A stretch of DNA of 64,000 nucleotides, from assembly GCA_964059195.1 (NCBI GenBank), contig CAXKWD010000001.1, positions 157,034,532 to 157,098,531 of the forward strand, read 5' to 3'. Made by a program: the position numbers and the translations under genes. The notes under the pieces are model-generated. The model was not told the DNA's origin. It saw only the letters and a program-made list of their open reading frames with translations, and did not search any database. The first letter of the stretch is position 1. Each line of letters opens with the position of its first letter. Shown piece after piece: positions 56,691 through 64,000 of the stretch. The DNA is from Ectobius pallidus. Taxonomy: Eukaryota; Arthropoda; Insecta; Blattodea; Ectobiidae.

Positions 56691-57347
56691 CAAAGCGCGC
56701 TCACACCCCGCCACTGCAACTTTTGACGTTTGAACCCCTGATTTCCCGAATGTGACTCTCGGACACCTAACATTTCTTTTTTGTTTTTTACTTTTTTTAT
56801 TTTATTTTAAAATTACATGAATACATAGATAATGTATAAGCTCCGTGACTTTCAAGAGACGCCATATACGCCATATCACGGACTTCATGCATTAACATCT
56901 GATTCGTGAAATAGTGCTATTAAAATACTCGAAGTTTCTTTTTCAGAATTCCTCATGAAATTAACGAACAAGATGAAACTCATTCGAATAGACCTATACA
57001 CTGCCAATATACTCAGCAAAATACATTCACTACTAATAATAATTTTCTCCATGCAGAAGTCTTATGCAATCTATATCACTGCATCTGACGTTTAGATTAG
57101 ACCTAATCAGTATCTGAAAGTCATACAATTACATGAACCCTTAGCCTTATGAAACTCTTTGGCCTTGTCAGTGTCAGACAATTAACCAGGAGTGTTATAC
57201 GATGTATTTTTCTACGTGTCCGGTGCTCTGTGCTGAAGGAAAAACTTTCACTGTAGCTAGGAAAAAATGACATTGAACGTCATGCTTTCATTGTAACGAT
57301 TTGCTTAGGGGACAGGATACGGTATTCAGTTATGATGGCTTGGATTT

Positions 57348-57384
57348 TAATAATAATAATAATAATAACAATAATAATAATAAC

Positions 57385-57420
<36 letters not shown>
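57348..57420 (+). repeat. (AAT)n microsatellite
   Basis: An interrupted AAT/AAC tract of about 70 bases. Confidence 0.92.
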
Positions 57421-57421
<1 letters not shown>

Positions 57422-57932
57422 TTACATAATAATAACTTCACATAATAATAACTTCACATTTCACGTTGTTCATTTTTGTTTTTGTACCTTGAAGTCATTC
57501 AAAAGACATTTTTACCGGATTTTTACTTTTTTGTTTTCTTTCAAGACGGTGACTGTTTTAACTGATAAAGAGAAGATCTTAGATTTTTTACGCGAGAGCT
57601 ACTGTTTGAAGAACTACCAGTAATAATAATAAACATTATAACAATTTATAAATAAAATAATAACATCAGCAATGGTCGTGTCATTTTAAAAATAAAAATT
57701 GTAACTTACAACAAGCCATCCAATTGACAGGAAGCAAAATCATGTGTTTCTTGTCGTAGCTTTAGCTTTAAAAAGCCAAATGAATTGGAAAGATAATCCC
57801 CAGAAAATAATACAGCATTAGGTCTACTGGTCGTTCCACATCCAACCTGTCTCATCCTCACCTTCATGGTGCTATCGTAGGTGACGAAACCATGAAGGAA
57901 AGAAGAATCTGTGAAATAACTCTCCTCATGAG

Positions 57933-58633
57933 TAGGGACCGTATTTTTTTTATAACATCGATAAGCGCGAAATTTTATAAAACAGCTTTCCTTAGCTATA
58001 TTTAGCTTTGTATATGCGTAAAATACCAATATTAAACAAATTGAATCCATGAAATATCGCAAAATTTGTTTGATTGTGCGAAATGCTTGAATAAGCAAGA
58101 AAACGTCCGTTCCATACATAAATTGAGAAATGTGCAGAAAACTTTGATTCCAAATTGTATAATTTTATTTTAGTGTGGTTTTTTCCTTCATATCTTACAG
58201 CATGCATTTTTTTTATTCTATGACTCCCGAGAAGTTATCGGCACTTGTAATCGATTACAGCAAAGTACGGTATTCAGTGATCACGATACACTCATTTTCT
58301 GCTATCCCTGTGCTGAGTTTGGGATGCCTATGTTAGATTGCGGCGAAGAGAGATAGATTCGATAGATTTCGTTTTTTATCCACAGTAGTGACTTTCTCTT
58401 TCATTTCGCATATTTTTAGCAACAAATTAAGTTTATAATAGCTATTAAAGAACATTATAAAGCCAAATATGGTCATTTTTCGTGGTTCTAAAAAAAGAAC
58501 ACAGCGTGCAAAGTCCTGTAGCATCCCCATAAGGCAACTGTATAAAAAAAATTTAATTCCCGAAATATCCACGAAATAAAAGGATGTTAACAGAGAAATC
58601 AGACAATTTATTTTGAGAAAAATATGGTCCCTA
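57933..58633. mobile_element. hAT-like non-autonomous element, 701 bp
   Basis: The ends TAGGGACCGTATTTT and (reverse complement) TAGGGACCATATTTT are inverted. Both are flanked by CTCATGAG (57925-57932 and 58634-58641), an 8-bp target duplication as made by hAT transposases. The interior has no convincing transposase. Confidence 0.75.
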
Positions 58634-58694
58634 CTCATGAGCCATCTTAACGCACCGGCATAATCACGTACGCTACTCACACACATAATTAAAT

Positions 58695-58832
58695 ACTGTA
58701 CTGTATGTACTTATTAGATCCGCGAATTAAGAAATTTTTAGCCGCGAATATAGGAATTGGGTCGCATTTTTTTCATCCGCGAATAGTGAAAACGCGAATG
58801 AAGAAAGCGCGAATAAGGAGCTTTTACTGTAA
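58695..58832. mobile_element. Pogo/Tigger-type terminal remnant
   Basis: The minus strand begins TACAGTAAAAGCTCCTTATT followed by repeated CGCG/GCGAAT motifs. Pogo-like elements often have CAGT-starting ends followed by such CG-containing subterminal repeats. No coding region was recognised. Confidence 0.4.
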
Positions 58833-59292
58833 ATCATATCGACAAATCGCCTATGTTCTATTACTTTCTCTACCAGTAGGATCTCCCTCCAGATGCTTTC
58901 TCAATATATTTTGTAAGACCCATGAAAGGGAAGATAACATTCGCGTGCCTAAAGAAAATAATTTTAAAACAACAGGAAATACTCAGTACAGTATTTTACT
59001 TACGAGATTTTCGCCACATAAGCAGAACTATTTACTGTGTTCCATCGCAAATCCATGAAATTTTCTGAGGATAACTATGTCAGTTTAACTCAAACTACAA
59101 TTTTCGAACTTGAATTATTTTTATATTTCAATATTTTTGTTTGTAATGCAAATAAATGTAGTAGGTAACTAGAAGACTAGAATTACTAGTAACTAGAAGA
59201 ATTTTTGTTTAAAATAAGTGTAAAATAAACATTAATTCTACACTATTGTAAATTACTATACAATAGGGACTTGGCATACCACCCGCCTGCTG

Positions 59293-59549
59293 CGTCATCT
59301 ACCATAGGCAGATGGCAGGATTGGGGGACATGTGGTCAGTACGCCGACACCCACGGCCGTTAATGGTGGTTTTCATGACAGGAGCCGCTACTTCTCTATC
59401 AAGTAGCTCCTTAATTTGAATCAGGAGGCTGAGTGCACCCCTTCCAGACCTCCCTACCTCATAAAAATCCGAGGAGGTACCAGAGATCGAACCCAGGCCG
59501 ACGGATCTGTAGTCAACGACGCTAACCACAAGACCACGCCGGCGGTCAC
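59293..59549 (-). repeat. SINE family B, full copy
   Basis: The minus strand has the head GCGTGGTCTTGTGGTTAGCG (A box) and GGGTTCGATCTC (B box). The body runs to ATCCTGCCATCTGCC. It is the intact relative of the split copy at 11081. Confidence 0.85.
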
Positions 59550-60235
59550 TAAAATAAATTACAGATATTAAATACAACAGGCAATATTCTAATCCAACAA
59601 GATGTATTTTTTTAATTTAAAAAATCAAAACATATTGTCTAAACATTCTTATGTGAAACACATAACTTCCTCTACCTTTAATATATTATGACGCTCTACC
59701 TTTAATATATTATGACATAGAGTAAATGGCTGTATTGTGGTAGTTCGCATTCGGTTGTCTCAGCCTCTTTCAAAGTGGATTATTCGCGAGGCAAGACGTA
59801 AACCCCAAGTTTGTGTATTAAATGAGTGGCTTAACTTATAACTATTCTCTAAAGAATTTATTGTAAAAATGTTTCAAATAAAATGTTTATAATTTTTTCG
59901 AGAAAATCGCGAAAAATGTAATTTTCTCAAAATAAAGTGGTCGTGAAAATAAAGGGAAATTTGTTGCCATCCTTTATGCCGCATCCTTGAAGGGTACCTA
60001 CACGTCCCAAATAATATCTGAAGTAATACACTTACACAACTTTCTTACTCTAAAAGCATGGATAATACGATCTTTTCACTTCATACTCTGATATAGAATA
60101 AGAAGCCGTATTGCGAGGAGTGTGATTCAGTTGTCTCATCTTCAGCCTGTATCGTTCGCCATGCAAGACTCAGATCAACAGTAACGAATTAACATATCTT
60201 TCAGAAAAGAATTCTGACGTTCACTAATATAACTA

Positions 60236-60517
60236 GGGGGTACGCCGTAGCGTAGTGGTTGAGGCGCGGGTTCGATTCCCGATGAGGTCGTTGAGATTTT
60301 TCAATTGGCCTAATCCTTCTGGTGGCACTATGGCCCTGGGGTCGACTCAGCCTCTAACAGAAATGAGTACCAGGAGCAATCCTGGGGGTAAAGGCGGCCG
60401 GTGGGTAAGGCTGACAACCTTACCACCTTCATGTGCCGAATGTCCAAAATCTGGGAGCCTCAACCTCTTGGAACCCTCTGGGCCTCCATGGCCTGTATAG
60501 GGATCACTTTACCTTTT
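60236..60517 (+). repeat. SINE family A with deletion between A and B boxes
   Basis: It is flanked by the 13-base ACTAATATAACTA (60223-60235 and 60518-60530). About 22 bases between the A box and the B box (GGTTCGATTCCC) are missing compared with the other copies. The body is otherwise full length. Confidence 0.93.
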
Positions 60518-60568
60518 ACTAATATAACTAACTCCGTGGCGCTAACATCCCAGAAGGGACCCGACCGC

Positions 60569-60662
60569 TGCGTCATCTACCGTAGGCAGACGGCAGGATT
60601 GAGGGCATGTGGTCAGCATGCCGACACCCACGGCTGTTAATGGTGGTTTCCATGACCGGTCA
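60569..60662 (-). repeat. SINE family B, truncated
   Basis: It matches the 3' part of 59293-59549 (GGCAGGATTG.GGCATGTGGTC and CCACGGC.GTTAATGGTGGTT). A partial copy of the ACTAATATAA sequence follows at 60663. Confidence 0.8.
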
Positions 60663-60680
60663 CTAATATAAACAATAGTA

Positions 60681-63502
60681 AGGTAAGTCGGGGGAAGATG
60701 ACACAGTTAACAGTTATGCCTGTTTTTCACGCAAACTTGAAAATAAAAAAATATAAAAAATATGTCAACATATTCGTTGTATATATATTTGTTACATCCA
60801 AAAATAATAACTAGTTGCATTAGGTGTAAATAGAAAAAAATTACAATTAACCTCAATATGTCAAAACTGACATCTTCCCCCAGCATACGGGGAAGATGGG
60901 AGTTGATATGGGGGAAGATGGTAGTTAATATTGGGGATGTTAGAACATGATATAATTTTCACAATTTCAATTATGGATGAAGTAGATTGAGCTTTCTGCA
61001 TTCTAACTTACAAAGTAACTTAATAAAATTAAAATACGTCAATATGTAACTTATTAAGGTGTTGGTGTAATGTATAACTTAAATTCCTAACTTTTAAAAC
61101 AATTAAAGTAGCAGTTATTCTTAGCATTTTTGACAGTGCAATTTGTCTTTGCTGCATACTTCATGCACCCATTTTTTACATTTAACACATTCGATCCAAT
61201 CACATTTCGGTCCTTTCTTATCATAGTAATATCCATTGCACTGACCACAGAAGTCATCATCATCATCATCAAGGTTAGAGTCATCACTACTATCCAACTG
61301 AATATCTGCATCTGACGATGAACAGGACTCTGACGATGAACTCTGCTTCCTTCTCTTCTGTTTAGGATTCTTTACTTTTTGCTTCAATGGGACAGTTTTT
61401 CTCTTTTTCATTCCTTCTCTTTTTTCCTCTGTTGTAAGCACTTCGGCCGACTGTTTCCTTCTTCCTGTTGGCTTCGGCTTCCTTACGATCGGTACTGGGC
61501 TGAGTTCTTCAAACGAAGTAACCAAACCGTTCCTGCTCGTTGTGGGAACCGCCAGTGGTACCTCTTGTACCTCTTTTGGTGCCTCTGGCACAGCCTCTGG
61601 CACAGCCTCATTTGCTTTATCAGAAACTGCAAAGGCATGCTCTGGAATTTTCTGGGGATTGTAGGGATAAATCCCACATGCAGAAAATCCTGCAATGCCG
61701 TTTCCAACAGTGGCAGCTCTATTCCATGCAGCACTTAACAGGGAGCCAAACTGCAGTCTGGAAATTTTCCTTCCTGGGTTTGAATGAATCCAGTTATTCA
61801 AAGCTTGCTGCCAAAATGTTTTTAGTGGCTTGAAAAATGACCTATCCAGTGGCTGCAAATATTGCGTGGTGTGGCTTGGAAGGCACAACAGGATAACATT
61901 ATTTTCTGCTGCAAAATCAAGCACATCTACATCGGAACAATGGGATGTATGGCCATCTAAAATAAGCAATGCTTTTCCAGGTTCCTTTCTGGGGATAAAA
62001 TGATTTTGCAGCCAGTGCAGAAATATTTTGTTGTTCACATACGCCGATTTTTCGTTCATCTGAACAAAGGAACCAGGTGGCATTCCATCTTCAAATTCTG
62101 GCTTCTTCCTTTGCCCTTTGAAAACACAATATGGAGGCAGAAACTTACCTTCTGCATTGCAGCACGCCACTAAAGTTATTGTTTCACCTTTCTCGGCTGA
62201 AGTAACATGGTGTACGTCACGTGAGCCCTTTATAGCCAAGACCTTGCCAGGTTCGTTGTTTAACTGTAGACCACATTCGTCCATGTTGTAAATTTTATTT
62301 GGTGAACCCAGCAATTCATTTTCCTCCAGCACTTGAAGCAGAACAGAGAAGTAATTCTCCACTTCAGTGCGATTCATGCCCAGACCCCTGGCCATTGAAA
62401 TTCCCTGTGCTTTCCTTACAGATATTTCAGGGTGCCTTTTCAAAAATAATTCCAACCAGTCGTATCCTGCAGCTTTTTTTCGTTATTAAATCGATGGGAT
62501 ATTCCATTCTTTTCGGCAAAAGAATAGGCCAGACGTCGAATATCTCCTCCGCTGGGTGGAAAACCAGACTTCTGAAGTCGTTCAATGTATCGAACGAGGG
62601 ACTTCTCGTTTTCTATTCCAAGACAACCTGAAAAAAAAAAATTACATTGATATAGGCCATTTTCATATCGAGGAAACAAGATCAAGTTAAAAAAAATTCC
62701 AAGCCACTTACCTGATGGCCCTAGCGATCCCTTCGCAAAGTTCCCTTTGTCCAAACGCCGTTTCAACGTTTGGTATGGAATTCCATAGGCTTTTGAAGCG
62801 TCCCATGCTTTGATTGTTCCATTTGTCACTGCTTCACAAGCACTTTTAAGATCTTCCTCTGACCATGCTGCACGTTGCGTTTTTCTTTCGTAATTCCTAC
62901 CCATAGAGTATGATTTGGAACCTAAGATGGATAATTAAATAAATAAATAAATATATGCATAATATCAATAAATTATTTTTTTGAAAATAATTTAATAATA
63001 AATTCGGTTAAAGCCTGTTTAATTAATTATTGTAATAAGAAATACACATTTTAAATGTAAGATACAATTATGAAATGGTTAACAATGTGAACCTTGTAAT
63101 TCTTTAATAACTCACAACTTCCCCCAATGTATGGGGGAAGATGGGAGTACAATTTATTTTCGTTGTACGGGACCTGCCATGTTGGATCCTGCTTCAATGT
63201 GATCACAAGAAAACGTGTCACAAAATATCAAGTCCAGATGAAGCTCCATGCTACACATCGATCGCTAAACCTTAAGGACTAACAACGAAATATTATAAAA
63301 CGTGTACTTACCAAGAACAAAAGTAGAAATTTGTCGTTTTCACCAGGATTACAGACGATAAAACCAGGAAAAACAGATCCACGCTTTCTAACACAATCTC
63401 TCCCATGCAGGACTGCGGCAAGTGATGCCATCTACACGCAGACGGCCGAAATATAACGAAACTCTCATCTTCCCCCAACTCTCATCTTCCCCCAAATTAC
63501 CT
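60681..63502 (-). mobile_element. Pogo/Tigger-like transposon, nearly complete
   Basis: TA stands on both sides (60679-60680 and 63503-63504). The inverted ends start AGGTAA followed by GGGGGAAGATGA. Extra copies of GGGGGAAGATG or its complement lie near both ends (60690, 60871, 60889, 60910; 63133, 63466, 63483). One gene is inside on the minus strand. At 2.8 kb with a single small frameshift it looks young. Confidence 0.9.
61121..62904 (-). pseudogene. Pogo/Tigger-like DDD transposase with PHD-like finger, one frameshift
   Basis: This is a cut-and-paste DNA transposase. Exon 1 is 62904-62712 (donor CATCAG|GTAAGT) and exon 2 is 62627-61121 (acceptor TTTTTCAG). Exon 1 holds a psq-type helix-turn-helix (WSEEDLKSACEAV to AYGIPYQTLKRRLDKG). 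In exon 2, catalytic residues are seen in YNMDECG, LLILDGHTSH and TTQYLQPLD. A Ser/Asp/Lys-rich stretch and a C-terminal Cys/His finger follow (CGQC, IECVKCKKWVHEVC, CQKC), whose spacing resembles a PHD finger. The frame breaks at a run of seven A (62474-62480), where one base more or less would reopen it. That could be a real mutation or a sequencing slip. The finger fused to a pogo core is the unusual part. Confidence 0.88.
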
Positions 63503-64000
63503 TACATTTTAAGGCACAGATAATCTGCGCTTTTAACATTTTATTTTCGATATTATGGTTATCTCCGTACGTATAAATCTTCCTCTCAATCATGATATTC
63601 ACTTTATAATCCCATAGCACATAACAGATAGTATAGGACACGCACATTTGGTTTCATGTATGCCAGACACGCGGAATGAATGCGAAGGTGTGAATGAAAC
63701 CAATGAAACCTCGTACTTGTTCATTCACTCGCAGTTCCGGCATTCTCTTTGCATCCATAAACTTGAGACACCACATAACTTTCCCGGCCAGTCTGGTCCG
63801 CTCGTATTTCCGTAGTATTTCCATGCACCAGTTCAGTAATGCAATTGAGGGGACCAGCACAATAATGGTGTAACCCCGCCGACAGAGAAAAGTATACATT
63901 CAAACCTCAGTACAGCGATATTTTAGCCCTACCAGATTGTATTGTTATATTGAGATTTGAGGGACTTTCTTTTAGTGCCCTCCCTTACCCCCGGAGTGCC
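63503..64000. other. Window end, no gene recognised
   Basis: AT-rich, then moderately GC. A sequence at 63906-63965 (AAACCTCAGTACAGCG, ending GAGATTTGAGG) resembles Tigger-type termini. Short frames here show no coding character. Confidence 0.4.

Noticed and set aside
57706..58686. Minus frames of 137 and 117 codons
   Set aside because: They overlap the edges and inside of the hAT-like element, have AT-driven composition and show no transposase motifs.

Overview
The window is nuclear DNA of an insect. It is AT-rich, has long introns, and carries many tRNA-derived SINEs, (AAT)n microsatellites and remnants of mariner, pogo and hAT elements. A visual arrestin, an R&R cuticle protein and the style of the repeats suggest a hemimetabolous insect. 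A cockroach or termite relative is my best guess, but it is inferred from overall character and not from a diagnostic sequence.

Layout: (1) 1-7112, + strand: visual arrestin Arr2, seven coding exons, with only the first few codons missing upstream of the window. (2) 7113-12253: intergenic, with a Tigger-like remnant, a SINE, a fold-back mariner, a SINE interrupted by another insertion, and part of a third SINE. (3) 12254-24890, + strand: a gene of unknown function for a secreted His/Gly/Glu-rich protein of about 216 residues. It has a TATA promoter, a signal peptide and a polyadenylation signal. It also has two homologous versions of one internal exon (18566-18689 and 20930-21047) whose phases forbid using both. 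(4) 24891-27326: AT-rich spacer. (5) 27327-46613, - strand: an R&R (Chitin_bind_4) cuticle protein gene, five coding exons, 305 residues. Its first coding exon is only 12 nt (M-G-F-K) and lies 8.5 kb upstream of exon 2 beside a TATA/Inr/CRE/E-box promoter. Its introns hold a 725-bp near-complete hairpin element between TTAA sites, SINEs, a LINE 3' end inside a TIR-bounded element, and mariner debris. (6) 46614-60680: no host gene seen; SINEs, fold-back repeats, several copies of a GTGCCCGCGGCTTCGCCCGCG repeat, a mariner remnant and a hAT-like element with 8-bp target duplications. (7) 60681-63502, - strand: a nearly complete pogo/Tigger-like transposon with TA target sites. Its transposase carries an HTH, a DDD catalytic domain and a C-terminal PHD-like zinc finger, and is broken by a single one-base frameshift. 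(8) 63503-64000: no gene seen.

The three host genes have separate promoters and do not form a functional unit that the sequence can show. Arr2 quenches rhodopsin in photoreceptors. The two secreted-protein genes are probably epidermal or cuticular. Exon boundaries were assigned by hand from reading frame, phase and GT/AG sites. No transcript data were available.
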